Shown here in pieces: positions 48,741 to 56,630 of a stretch of 64,000 nucleotides of DNA. Where the stretch lies: positions 1,984,001 through 2,048,000 of the forward strand of contig NZ_JASGJZ010000001.1 of assembly GCF_047601025.1 (NCBI RefSeq), read 5' to 3'. The notes beneath the pieces are model-generated. The model was not told the DNA's origin, did no database searches, and saw only the letters and a list, made by a program, of their open reading frames with translations. The DNA is from Pseudorhodoferax sp047601025. Lineage in GTDB: Bacteria; Pseudomonadota; Gammaproteobacteria; Burkholderiales; Burkholderiaceae_C. A program made the translations under genes and the position numbers. Position 1 is the stretch's first letter. Each line of letters begins with the position of its first letter.

Positions 48741-50192
48741 ATGCGCTCGCTGCCGCGTTCCTGGGGATGGTGGCTGGCCTGGGCTCTGCTGAGCCTGGCC
48801 GGCGGCTTGGTGCTCGCGCAGCAGGCGCTGCAGCGCGAGCAGGCCGCGTTCGAGACCGACGCGCGCATCGCGCACCGGCTGCTGAGCCAGCGCGTGGTCG
48901 CCCACGACGCGGTGCTGGCCATGCTGGCGCTGCTGCAGCCCGGCGATGCGGCGCTCGCACGGCTGCCCTCGGTGTATTCGCAGATCCTTTCGATCCGCCG
49001 CAGCGACGCCGAGGCGCCCTGGCCCGGGGCCGCGTTGCGCGAGGCCGAGGCGCGTTCGCGCACGACACGCCAGCCCGCGCTGGCGGACCTCGACGTGGCC
49101 CGGGGCCGCTATCGGCTCGTGCAGGCGGCCCAGCCGGCCTCCTATGCCTTGCAGATCGACGTGGCCAGCATGGTGCCCTGGGACGAATGGCCGATGGCGC
49201 GCGAACGCAGCCCGGTGGCCGTGGCCCTGGTGCTGGGCGAGCAGCGCCTGCCCGTGCAGGCGGGGCGCGCCGTCGCGCACGGCTGGTCCTATGCCTTCCG
49301 CAAGACGCTGGCCGCGCCCAGCCAGCCCTTCGCGCTGGTGGCCACGCGCACCGTGGGCTGGTCCGAGCTGCCCTGGGGCCGCATGCTGGCGCTGTCGGCC
49401 GCCGTGGCCGCTGCGCTGGCCACGGCGCGCTGGCTGCGCCGGCAGGCGGACGCGCGGCGCCGCGCCGAGGCGCTGCTGCGCCTGGGCCAGGTCGGCCGCC
49501 TCAACGCGCTCGGTGAACTCGCGGCCGGCATGGCGCACGAACTGAACCAGCCGCTCACGGCCCTGCTGGCCAGTACCCAGGCCGCGCGCCGGCTCGTGGC
49601 CGAGGACCCGCCCGAGATCGCCACCGCGCGCGCCGCCATGGACCAGGCCGTGGCCCAGGCGCGCCGCGCGTCCGAGGTCGTGGGCCGGCTGCGGCGCGCG
49701 GTCGAGCGGCCCGGGCCCGGGGCGGCCTTGCAGGCGGTGGACCTGCCGGCCGCGGTGCGCAAGGCGCTGGACCTGCTGGAGCCCGAATTGCAACGCCGTG
49801 CCGTGGTGCTGCAGCTGGACGGCGCCACCGATGTGCAGGTGCGCGCCGATCCGGTCGCGCTGGAGCAGATCGTGCACAACCTGCTGCTCAACGCCTTGCA
49901 GGCGCTGGAGCAGGTGCCGCTTGAGGAGCGCCGGCTCGCGCTGACGCTCGCGCGCGAGCAGGCCGAGGGCGTGCTGGCCGTGCAGGACAGCGGGCCGGGC
50001 CTGGCGCCCGAGGTGCTGCCCCATGTGTTCGAGCCCTTCTTCAGTACGCGCGCGGGCGGGCTGGGCCTGGGGCTGAGCCTGTGCGAGAGCCTGGCCCAGG
50101 GCATGGGCGGCAGCCTCAGCGCAGCCAACGCGACGCTGCGCGGCGGCATGTTCCGGCTGCGCCTGCCGCTGGCCGAAGGCGCCGCGGCATGA
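48741..50192 (+). CDS. Sensor histidine kinase (FixL-like transmitter)
   Basis: A 483-residue kinase. TM1 is at residues 9-27, a periplasmic sensor of about 185 residues follows, TM2 is at about 215-235, then a HisKA H-box LGELAAGMAHELNQPLTALLAS, N-box EQIVHNLLLNALQAL, and G-boxes VQDSGPGLAPEVL and GGLGLGLSLCESLAQGMGG. The AHELNQPL H-box is typical of FixL/DctB-type kinases. The next gene, a FixJ/NarL-type regulator, overlaps it by 4 bp. The ligand may involve the secreted HbpS-like protein encoded downstream. Confidence 0.9.
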   Translation: MRSLPRSWGWWLAWALLSLAGGLVLAQQALQREQAAFETDARIAHRLLSQRVVAHDAVLAMLALLQPGDAALARLPSVYSQILSIRRSDAEAPWPGAALREAEARSRTTRQPALADLDVARGRYRLVQAAQPASYALQIDVASMVPWDEWPMARERSPVAVALVLGEQRLPVQAGRAVAHGWSYAFRKTLAAPSQPFALVATRTVGWSELPWGRMLALSAAVAAALATARWLRRQADARRRAEALLRLGQVGRLNALGELAAGMAHELNQPLTALLASTQAARRLVAEDPPEIATARAAMDQAVAQARRASEVVGRLRRAVERPGPGAALQAVDLPAAVRKALDLLEPELQRRAVVLQLDGATDVQVRADPVALEQIVHNLLLNALQALEQVPLEERRLALTLAREQAEGVLAVQDSGPGLAPEVLPHVFEPFFSTRAGGLGLGLSLCESLAQGMGGSLSAANATLRGGMFRLRLPLAEGAAA

Positions 50193-50824
50193 CGGCGCCC
50201 GGCCCCAGCACGCCGCTGGTCCACCTGATCGACGACGACGCGGCCGTGCGCGCGGCCTTGTCGCTGCTGATCGGCACCATCGGCCTGCGCGTGCAGGCCT
50301 GGGCCGCGCCCGAGGACTTCCTCGCGCGCTTCGAGCGCGCGGCCATCGGCGCCATCGTGCTGGACATGCGCATGCCCGGCACCAGCGGCCTGGCGGTGCT
50401 GCAGCGCCTGGCGGCCGAGGGCGTGGACCAGCCGGTGATCATGCTGACCGGCCACGGCACGGTGGAGCTGTGCCGGCGCGCGTTCAAGTCCGGCGCGGCC
50501 GAGTTCCTGGAAAAACCGGTCGACGAGGACCTGCTGATCGAGGCCTTGCAGAACGCCGTGCGCCAGCACGTGCGCTCGCGCGAGCGCCTGCAGGCCGACC
50601 GCGCGGCGCGCGAACGCTATGCCCAGCTCTCGCCGCGCGAGCGCGAGGTGCTGGGCCTGATCGTCGAGGGCCTCACGAACAAGGAGATCGGCCGCGCGCT
50701 GGCGCTGTCGCCGCGCACGGTGGAGACGCACCGCGCCCATCTGTTCGACAAGCTGCAAGCCGAGTCGCTGGCCCAGCTGATCCGGCGCTATGCGGCGCTG
50801 GCCGACGGCGAGGCCGCTCCGTAG
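50189..50824 (+). CDS. FixJ/NarL-family response regulator
   Basis: A 211-residue regulator with a receiver domain (LIDDDAAVRAALS, phospho-Asp in IVLDMRMPGTSG, Lys in FLEKPVDEDLL) and a C-terminal LuxR-type HTH (LSPREREVLGLIVEGLTNKEIGRALALSPRTVETHRAHLFDKL). The start overlaps the kinase stop as ATGA. The linker is rich in Arg. It probably binds the inverted repeat just downstream and drives the HbpS-like gene. Confidence 0.93.
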   Translation: MTAPGPSTPLVHLIDDDAAVRAALSLLIGTIGLRVQAWAAPEDFLARFERAAIGAIVLDMRMPGTSGLAVLQRLAAEGVDQPVIMLTGHGTVELCRRAFKSGAAEFLEKPVDEDLLIEALQNAVRQHVRSRERLQADRAARERYAQLSPREREVLGLIVEGLTNKEIGRALALSPRTVETHRAHLFDKLQAESLAQLIRRYAALADGEAAP

Positions 50825-50826
50825 TT

Positions 50827-50846
50827 CTACGCAGGTGCGGGCGTAG
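50827..50846. promoter_or_regulatory. Candidate response-regulator site before the HbpS-like gene
   Basis: CTACGC (50827-50832) and GCGTAG (50841-50846) form a perfect inverted repeat with an 8-bp spacer, immediately after the response-regulator stop and 66 bp before the next start codon. NarL/FixJ-type regulators bind such dyads. The TTCCTACAG at about 50875 may be the downstream -10 area. Confidence 0.45.
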
Positions 50847-50911
50847 CCGCCCGCATGGCGGCGCGGCGGCGCCATTCCTACAGTGGCGGCTCTTTCCCTG
50901 GAGATCTTCCC

Positions 50912-51406
50912 ATGCACGCCACAAGAACACTTCTCGCCGCCAGCCTGCTGGTCTTCGCCGCCCAGGGCGCCTCCGCCCAGGCCGTGCGCACCGAACGCAG
51001 CATCTCGCTGGAGCTGGCCAACCAGGTCGCCGCCGGCGCCGTGGCCGCCTGCGCCGCCAACGGCTACGCCGTCGCCGCCACCGTGGTCGACCAGGCTGGC
51101 GTGGTGCGCGCCGTGCAGCGCGCCGACGGCGCCGGCCCGCACACGCTGGCCTCCAGCGAACGCAAGGCCTGGACCTCGGCCTCGGCCAGGAACGCGACCC
51201 AGGCCATGATGGAAGGCGCGCAGAAGAACCCCGGTGCTGCCAACCTGGTCCATCTGCCGGGCTTCCTGCTGCTGGGCGGCGGCGTGCCGATCAAGGTCGG
51301 CAGCGAGACCATCGGCGCGGTCGGCGTCGGCGGTGCGCCGGGCGGGCACCTGGACGAGCAATGCGCCGTCGCGGCCATCGCCAAGGTGCAGGACCTGCTG
51401 AAGTGA
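50912..51406 (+). CDS. Secreted HbpS/GlcG-family (heme-binding-like) protein
   Basis: A 164-residue protein with a Sec signal peptide (residues 1-23, ASAQ end) and one GlcG/HbpS domain: LELANQVAAGAVAACAANGYAVAATVVDQAGVVRAVQRADGAG, ERKAWTSASARNAT and LLLGGGVPIKVGSETIGAVGVGGAPGGHLDEQCAVAAI. In Streptomyces reticuli HbpS binds haem and tunes the SenS-SenR two-component system. The same association with a kinase and regulator is seen here. ATG 50912 has CTGGAG 11 bases upstream and gives the signal peptide. Confidence 0.87.
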   Translation: MHATRTLLAASLLVFAAQGASAQAVRTERSISLELANQVAAGAVAACAANGYAVAATVVDQAGVVRAVQRADGAGPHTLASSERKAWTSASARNATQAMMEGAQKNPGAANLVHLPGFLLLGGGVPIKVGSETIGAVGVGGAPGGHLDEQCAVAAIAKVQDLLK

Positions 51407-51410
51407 AGGC

Positions 51411-51464
51411 CTGGCCGGCGGCCAGGACACGCTGCGCCCGCTTCCGGCGCTGGCCCGGGCGCAG
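51411..51464. terminator. Hairpins between converging genes
   Basis: Two stem-loops follow the HbpS-like stop: CTGGCC-GGC-GGCCAG (51411-51425) and CTGCGCCCG/CGGGCGCAG with a 15-nt loop (51432-51464). Neither has a U tract. They lie in the 90-bp gap between converging genes and probably help end transcription from both sides. Confidence 0.4.
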
Positions 51465-51496
51465 CCATGTCGGAGCGCGCGGGCGCGCGGCGCGGT

Positions 51497-52747
51497 TCAG
51501 CCCAGCGTGACGCGCGCAAACTTGCGCTTGCCGACCTGCAGCACGTAGGTGCCGGCGCCGAGCTTCAGGCCCTTGTCGCTGACCACGCCGGAGTCCACGC
51601 GCACGCCGCCGCCGTCGATCAGGCGGTTGCCCTCGCCGCTGGAGGCGGCCAGGCCGGCGGCCTTCAGCAGCGCGGCGATGCCCATCGGTGCGCCGCCCTC
51701 GCCCAGCGGCAGCTGCAGCTCGGGGATCTCGTCCGGCACGCCGCCGCGGCTGCGGTTCACGAAGTCCTGCTCGGCCGCCTCGGCCGCCTGCGCGCTGTGG
51801 AAGCGCGCGGTGATCTCCTTGGCGAGCAGCACCTTGGCGTCCTTGGGGTTGCGGCCGGCGTCCACCTCGGCCTTCAGCGCGGCGATCTCGGCCTCGCTCC
51901 TGAACGACAGCAGCACGTACCAGCGCCACATCAGCGCGTCGCTGATCGACAGCACCTTGGCGAACATGGTGTTGGCCGGCTCGGTGATGCCGATGTAGTT
52001 GTTCTTGCTCTTGGACATCTTGTCCACGCCGTCCAGCCCTTCGAGCAGCGGCATGGTCAGGATGCACTGCGGCTCCTGGCCGTATTCGGCCTGCAGGTGG
52101 CGGCCCATCAGCAGGTTGAACTTCTGGTCGGTGCCGCCCAGCTCCAGGTCGGCCTTCAGGGCCACCGAGTCGTAGCCCTGCATCAGCGGGTACAGGAACT
52201 CGTGCACGCTGATCGGCGTGCCGGCGGTGAAGCGGGCGTGGAAGTCGTTGCGCTCCATCATGCGCGCCACGGTGTACTTGGCGGCCAGCTGGATCAGCCC
52301 GCGCGTGCCCAGCGCGTCGCTCCACTCGCTGTTGTAGCGGATCTCGGTGCGGGCCGGGTCCAGCACCAGGCTGGCCTGCTGGTAGTAGGTACGGGCGTTC
52401 GCCTCGATCTGCTCGCGCGTCAGGGGCGGGCGCGTGCTGTTGCGGCCCGAAGGATCGCCGATGGTGGTCGTGAAGTCGCCGATCAGGAAGATCACCTGGT
52501 GGCCCAGGTCCTGCAGCTGGCGCATCTTGTTCAGCACCACGGTGTGGCCGATGTGGATGTCCGGCGCGGTCGGGTCCAGGCCCAGCTTGATGCGCAGCGG
52601 CTGGCCGCTGGCCTCGGATTTCTGCAGCTTGCGGATCCAGTCGTCCTGGGGGATCAGTTCGTCGCAGCCGCGCAGCGTGACGGCCAGCGCCTGCCGTACA
52701 CCGTCAGTCAAGGAAGACACTGCAGCGGTGTCCACGTTCTGGTCCAT
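51497..52747 (-). CDS. tyrS: Tyrosyl-tRNA synthetase
   Basis: A 416-residue class I synthetase charging tRNA-Tyr. The HIGH motif is H65-I-G-H68, KMSKS is at residues 243-247 followed by KNN, and a C-terminal S4 RNA-binding domain spans about 350-416 (GGGVRVDSGVVSDKGLKLGAGTYVLQVGKRK). The sequence is of the TyrZ-like subgroup common in proteobacteria. It is divergent from the M23 peptidase gene, a conserved Burkholderiales neighbourhood. Confidence 0.96.
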   Translation of the reverse strand: MDQNVDTAAVSSLTDGVRQALAVTLRGCDELIPQDDWIRKLQKSEASGQPLRIKLGLDPTAPDIHIGHTVVLNKMRQLQDLGHQVIFLIGDFTTTIGDPSGRNSTRPPLTREQIEANARTYYQQASLVLDPARTEIRYNSEWSDALGTRGLIQLAAKYTVARMMERNDFHARFTAGTPISVHEFLYPLMQGYDSVALKADLELGGTDQKFNLLMGRHLQAEYGQEPQCILTMPLLEGLDGVDKMSKSKNNYIGITEPANTMFAKVLSISDALMWRWYVLLSFRSEAEIAALKAEVDAGRNPKDAKVLLAKEITARFHSAQAAEAAEQDFVNRSRGGVPDEIPELQLPLGEGGAPMGIAALLKAAGLAASSGEGNRLIDGGGVRVDSGVVSDKGLKLGAGTYVLQVGKRKFARVTLG

Positions 52748-52760
52748 GAGGGTTTTCCAT

Positions 52761-52789
52761 TTGTTGCGCGGAGAGCACGTCGTTATAAT
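52761..52789 (+). promoter_or_regulatory. Sigma-70 promoter for the M23 peptidase gene
   Basis: TTGTTG (52761-52766) and a perfect TATAAT (52784-52789) are separated by the ideal 17 bp, in an AT-rich island between two divergent genes. A transcript would start near 52796, leaving about 105 nt of leader before the TTG start. Confidence 0.75.
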
Positions 52790-52900
52790 TTAACGGTTTT
52801 GTTGCGATTTTAGGTTCCGCTGCAGGACGAGATCCCGCTTCCATGCAATCCGTGCTTGCGGATTCGCCGTCTTCCATTTCCGTCGATCAGGGGACAAGGT

Positions 52901-54247
52901 TTGAACAACGGTCTGGCTACCGTTTCCGTTGCATTGTTGGCGGCGCTCAGGCGCCATCCCCGTCGCCTGTCCGCCGTGCTGGCGGCCGTCCTGCTGTGTG
53001 GCGGCGGCGGCGCGTTCGCCGTGGCCTCGCTCGGGCCGGACGTGGCCGACATGCCGGTGCGCGAGCTGACGCAGACCGTCCTGCCCCAGGCGCCGCTGGC
53101 CGCCCAGGCCGAGGCGCTCGACGTCTTCCGCTTCAACCTGTACCGCAGCGAGACCACGCGCTCCAGCGACACCGTGCGCTCGCTGCTGGACCGGCTCGGC
53201 ATCGCCGACCCGGCCGCCGTGGCCTACCTCGGCCGCGACGCGCGTGCGCGCCAGGCGCTGCTGGGCAAGGCCGGCCGGCTGGTCACGGCCGAGGCCGGCG
53301 ACGACCAGAGCCTGCATCGCTTGAGCATGCGCTGGATCGCCAGCGCCGACGCCACGCAGTTCCAGCGCCTGGTGGTCGAGCGCGGCGACAAGGGCTTCAG
53401 CGCGCGCATCGAGCAGGCGCCGCTGGTGGCCGGCAGCCAGCTGGCCAGCGGCGTGATCCGCACCACGCTGTTCGCCGCCACCGACGATGCCGGCCTGCCC
53501 GACACCGTGGCCTCGCAGCTCGCCGAGATGTTCTCCGGCGACATCGACTTCCATACCAGGCTGCGCCGGGGCGACCGCTTCTCGGTCGTCTACGAGACGC
53601 TGGAAGCCGACGGCGAGGTGCTGCGCGCCGGCCGCGTGCTGAGCGCCGAGTTCGAGAGCGGCGGCAAGGTCCACCAGGCCATGTGGTTCCAGGAGCCGGG
53701 CAAGAAGGGCGGCTACTTCGCGCTGGACGGGCACAGCCTGCGGCAGGCGTTCCTGAGCTCGCCGATGGAGTTCTCGCGCGTGACCAGCGGGTTCGCGAGC
53801 CGTTTCCATCCGGTGCTGAAGCAATGGCGCCAGCATCTGGGCGTGGACTACGCGGCGCCGATCGGCACGCCGGTGCGCACGGTCGGCGACGGCGTGGTCG
53901 AGTTCGCCGGCGCGCAGAACGGCTTCGGCAACGTGGTCTACGTGAAGCACCGCGACGACATGGTCACGGTCTACGCCCACCTGTCGCAGATCTCCGTGAA
54001 GCAGGGCGAGCCGGTGGAGCAGGGCGAGCGCATCGGCGCCGTCGGCATGACGGGCTGGGCGACCGGCCCGCACCTGCACTTCGAATTCCGCGTGAACGGC
54101 GAGCACCAGGATCCGGCGACGATCGCCGGGCAGTCCGGGGCCGGCGCCGTGTCGGAAGCCGCCCGGGCCGCGTTCGAGCGCCAGGCCGCCGTGATGCGGC
54201 AGCAGCTGGCCTTCGCCAGCGGCATCCAGCAGGCCAGCGCCCAGTAG
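52901..54247 (+). CDS. M23-family murein metallopeptidase (LytM domain)
   Basis: A 448-residue envelope protein. One N-terminal membrane anchor (about residues 18-40; RRLSAVLAAVLLCGGGGAF) precedes a region like the OapA/LysM-containing MepM-type peptidases and a C-terminal M23 domain. Zinc ligands are His in SRFHPVLKQ, Asp in HLGVDYAAP (about 313) and the HLHFEFR motif (about 389). TTG 52901 is preferred as start: AGGGGA lies about 7 bases upstream and the anchor follows directly. Probably a D,D-endopeptidase in cell-wall growth. AnmK, acting on murein recycling, follows 10 bp later. Confidence 0.9.
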   Translation: MNNGLATVSVALLAALRRHPRRLSAVLAAVLLCGGGGAFAVASLGPDVADMPVRELTQTVLPQAPLAAQAEALDVFRFNLYRSETTRSSDTVRSLLDRLGIADPAAVAYLGRDARARQALLGKAGRLVTAEAGDDQSLHRLSMRWIASADATQFQRLVVERGDKGFSARIEQAPLVAGSQLASGVIRTTLFAATDDAGLPDTVASQLAEMFSGDIDFHTRLRRGDRFSVVYETLEADGEVLRAGRVLSAEFESGGKVHQAMWFQEPGKKGGYFALDGHSLRQAFLSSPMEFSRVTSGFASRFHPVLKQWRQHLGVDYAAPIGTPVRTVGDGVVEFAGAQNGFGNVVYVKHRDDMVTVYAHLSQISVKQGEPVEQGERIGAVGMTGWATGPHLHFEFRVNGEHQDPATIAGQSGAGAVSEAARAAFERQAAVMRQQLAFASGIQQASAQ

Positions 54248-54257
54248 GGCCGCCCCG

Positions 54258-55379
54258 GTGGCCGAGCGGTTGATCGGCCTGATGTCGGGCACGTCGCTCG
54301 ACGGCGTGGACGGCGTGCTGGCCCTCGTCGAGGGCGATGGCCGCCTCACCGTGCACCACCATGCGAGCCGGCCGTTCGAGCCGGCCCTCCGCGCCGAACT
54401 GCTGGCGCTCAACACGCCCGGACCCGACGAACTGCACCGTGCCGCGCTGGCGGCCAACGGCGTGGCGCGCGCCTACGCGCAGGTCGTGCACCAGCTGCTG
54501 CAGGATGCCGGGCTGGGGCCCGGCGCGGTGGCCGCGCTCGGCGCCCACGGGCAGACCGTGCGGCACCAGCCGCTGGCGGTGGACGGCGTCGGCTACACCG
54601 TGCAGCTGCTGAATGCCCCGCTGCTGGCCGAACTGGCCGGCATTCCCGTCGTCGCCGACCTGCGCAGCCGCGACCTGGCGGCCGGTGGCCAGGGGGCGCC
54701 GCTGGTGCCGCCGTTCCACCGGGCCCAGTTCGGCCAGCCGGACGCCACGCTGGCGGTGCTGAACCTGGGCGGCATCTCCAATCTCAGCGTGCTGCCGCCG
54801 GACGGCAGCCCGGCGGCCGTGCTCGGCTTCGACTGCGGGCCCGGCAATGCGCTGCTGGACCTGTGGTGCCAGCGCCACCGCGGCCAGCCCTATGACGCCG
54901 ACGGCGCTTGGGCGGCCGGCGGCCGGGTGCAGGCGCCGCTGCTGGCGGCGCTGCGGGCCGAGCCGTACTTCGTGCTGCCGCCGCCCAAGAGCACCGGCCG
55001 CGACCTGTTCCATGCCGGCTGGCTGGACCGGCACCTGGCCGGCTTTCCCGGCCTGGCGCCGGCCGACGTGCAGGCCACGCTGGCCGCGCTGACGGCCGGC
55101 GTGTGCGTGGACGACGTGCGCCGGCATGCGCCTGGCGCGGCGCGGCTGGTGGTCTGCGGCGGCGGCGCGCTGAACGGCGACCTGATGCGCCGGCTGCAGG
55201 CCGGCCTGCCGGCGCTGCGCGTGGAGTCGTCCGCGGCGCTGGGCCTGCCGCCGCAGCAGGTCGAGGCCGCCGCGTTCGCCTGGCTGGCATGGCGGCGCCT
55301 GCAGGGCCTGCCCGGCAGCCTGGCCAGCGTGACGGGCGCGCGCGGCGAGCGCGTGCTGGGCGCCCTCCATGCCGCCTGA
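54258..55379 (+). CDS. anmK: Anhydro-N-acetylmuramic acid kinase
   Basis: A 373-residue AnmK of the ASKHA fold, converting anhydro-MurNAc plus ATP to MurNAc-6-phosphate in murein recycling. Phosphate loop GLMSGTSLDGVDG (residues 7-19), the catalytic region LNLGGISNLSVL and the GFDCGPGNALLDLW segment are typical, and GGGALNGDLMRRL closes the ATP site. Start is GTG, 10 bp after the peptidase stop. Length is normal (about 370). Confidence 0.95.
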   Translation: MAERLIGLMSGTSLDGVDGVLALVEGDGRLTVHHHASRPFEPALRAELLALNTPGPDELHRAALAANGVARAYAQVVHQLLQDAGLGPGAVAALGAHGQTVRHQPLAVDGVGYTVQLLNAPLLAELAGIPVVADLRSRDLAAGGQGAPLVPPFHRAQFGQPDATLAVLNLGGISNLSVLPPDGSPAAVLGFDCGPGNALLDLWCQRHRGQPYDADGAWAAGGRVQAPLLAALRAEPYFVLPPPKSTGRDLFHAGWLDRHLAGFPGLAPADVQATLAALTAGVCVDDVRRHAPGAARLVVCGGGALNGDLMRRLQAGLPALRVESSAALGLPPQQVEAAAFAWLAWRRLQGLPGSLASVTGARGERVLGALHAA

Positions 55380-55523
55380 ACCGTCCCTGAAGCCCGCAGC
55401 GCTGATAAGGCCTTTCCGGGCTGGGGCCTCCGCGCCGTGGACGCGGCGGTGCGGCCGCGTGGTGCGATCATGAAACGGTTGCCGGTGTGCGACACCGGTG
55501 GTCGCGATGGGAGTCGTACGTCG

Positions 55524-55682
55524 ATGTGGTTGCTGGTGTTGGTGCTGGGACTGGGCGGTCTCGGGACGGCCGTCGGGGTGGGGTATGTGCAATGGCGCAA
55601 GGCCAGGCGGCGCGAACGGGCGCGGCTGTGGCGCGTGCATGACGAATGGCAGCGCAGCCGCCGCCAGGGCCCGCTGGCCTGA
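55524..55682 (+). CDS. Small single-pass membrane protein (hypothetical)
   Basis: A 52-residue frame: a hydrophobic helix (WLLVLVLGLGGLGTAVGVGYV) followed by a strongly basic tail (QWRKARRRERARLWRVHDEWQRSRR). A GGGAG sequence lies ten bases before the ATG. Positive-inside rule puts the tail in the cytoplasm. No family recognised. A longer frame from 55437 is open, but its extra residues look non-coding. It sits alone between anmK and the TetR gene. Confidence 0.5.
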   Translation: MWLLVLVLGLGGLGTAVGVGYVQWRKARRRERARLWRVHDEWQRSRRQGPLA

Positions 55683-55803
55683 CCGGCCCCGTACCGCCGG
55701 CCATCCGGCAGTGCTCCTTCCTTTCTGATCGCTGATCGCGTCCGCACGGGACGCGGCGGTCTGGCAGCGGCCGGTTCGATCCTCCGGATCGGCCGCCATG
55801 GTG

Positions 55804-55839
55804 AAAAAAGCTTCGTGCCCTCTTGCGCGCGGCTTTTTT
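55804..55839. terminator. A/T-flanked stem before the TetR gene
   Basis: AAAAAAGC (55804-55811) and GCTTTTTT (55832-55839) can pair across a 20-nt loop and end in a T run on both strands. It might terminate transcription from either side, or serve as an AT-rich upstream promoter element. The stem is mostly A-T, so the terminator reading is weak. Confidence 0.28.
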
Positions 55840-55847
55840 TACTGGAA

Positions 55848-55871
55848 AATAGTACGATCGTTCGTTCTATT
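55848..55871. promoter_or_regulatory. 24-bp TetR-type operator
   Basis: AATAGTACGA (55848-55857) and TCGTTCTATT (55862-55871) are inverted arms matching at 9 of 10 positions around a TCGT centre, 8 bp before the TetR gene start. Size and symmetry suit a TetR dimer pair; it probably mediates autoregulation and control of the beta-oxidation operon. Confidence 0.7.
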
Positions 55872-55879
55872 GAGCTGCC

Positions 55880-56626
55880 ATGCCCCGCCCGCCCAAGCGT
55901 TCCGCCGCCGATCCCGGACCCGTTGTCCGGCGGGCCGGCGGGACGCTGCCCAAAGGCCGCCAGACCAAGGCCGCCATCGTCGACGCGGCGCTGGGGCTGG
56001 CCTCGCAGATCGGCCTGGAGGGCTTGTCCATCGGTGCCGTCGCCGAGCTGACCGGGATGAGCAAGTCCGGCGTGTTCGCGCATTTTGGCTCGCGCGAGGA
56101 ATTGCAGATCGCCGTCGTGCGCGAGTACGGCCACCGCTTCGAGGACGAGGTGTTCCATCCCGCGCTGCAGGTGCCGCGCGGCCTGCAGCGGCTGCGCGCG
56201 TTGTTCGCCAACTGGATGAAGCGCGTGGCCGTGGAGCTGCAGTCCGGCTGCATCTTCATCAGCGGCGCGGCCGAGTTCGACGACCGGCCGGGCCCGGTGC
56301 GCGATGCGCTGGTCGGCTCGGTCAAGGCCTGGCTGGCCGCCCTGGACCGCGCCGTCGCGCTGGCCCAGGAGACCGGCGAACTGCGCCCGGACGCCGACGC
56401 GCGGCAGATGGCCTTCGAGATCCATGGCCTGATCCTGGCGCTGCACTACGAGGAGCGCTTCCTGCACCGCCCCGGCTCCCTCCACCGTGCCGAGGCCGGC
56501 TTCGAGCACATCCTGGCGCGCTACCGCGCCACCACCATCGCCGCGCCCGCGGCCCCTTCGCCCCCCGCCGCGCGCCCGCGCGCGCAGGCTTCCCACCGCC
56601 ACCACCCGTCCCGACCCAAGGAGTAA
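55880..56626 (+). CDS. TetR/AcrR-family regulator of beta-oxidation genes
   Basis: A 248-residue TetR protein: HTH about residues 30-80 (LEGLSIGAVAELTGMSKSGVFAHFGSREEL), then a helical ligand domain with SGCIFISGAAEFDDRPGPVRDAL. The C-terminus is a long Ala/Pro/Arg/His-rich tail (about 25 residues). It begins 8 bp after a strong palindromic operator and ends 4 bp before the acyl-CoA dehydrogenase gene. Regulators of this type usually release DNA on binding long-chain acyl-CoA, which is inferred here from context. Confidence 0.92.
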   Translation: MPRPPKRSAADPGPVVRRAGGTLPKGRQTKAAIVDAALGLASQIGLEGLSIGAVAELTGMSKSGVFAHFGSREELQIAVVREYGHRFEDEVFHPALQVPRGLQRLRALFANWMKRVAVELQSGCIFISGAAEFDDRPGPVRDALVGSVKAWLAALDRAVALAQETGELRPDADARQMAFEIHGLILALHYEERFLHRPGSLHRAEAGFEHILARYRATTIAAPAAPSPPAARPRAQASHRHHPSRPKE

Positions 56627-56630
56627 GCCC

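Noticed and set aside
55804..55839. Strong intrinsic terminator before the TetR gene
   Set aside because: The stem is almost all A-T with a 20-nt loop; listed only as a weak possibility.
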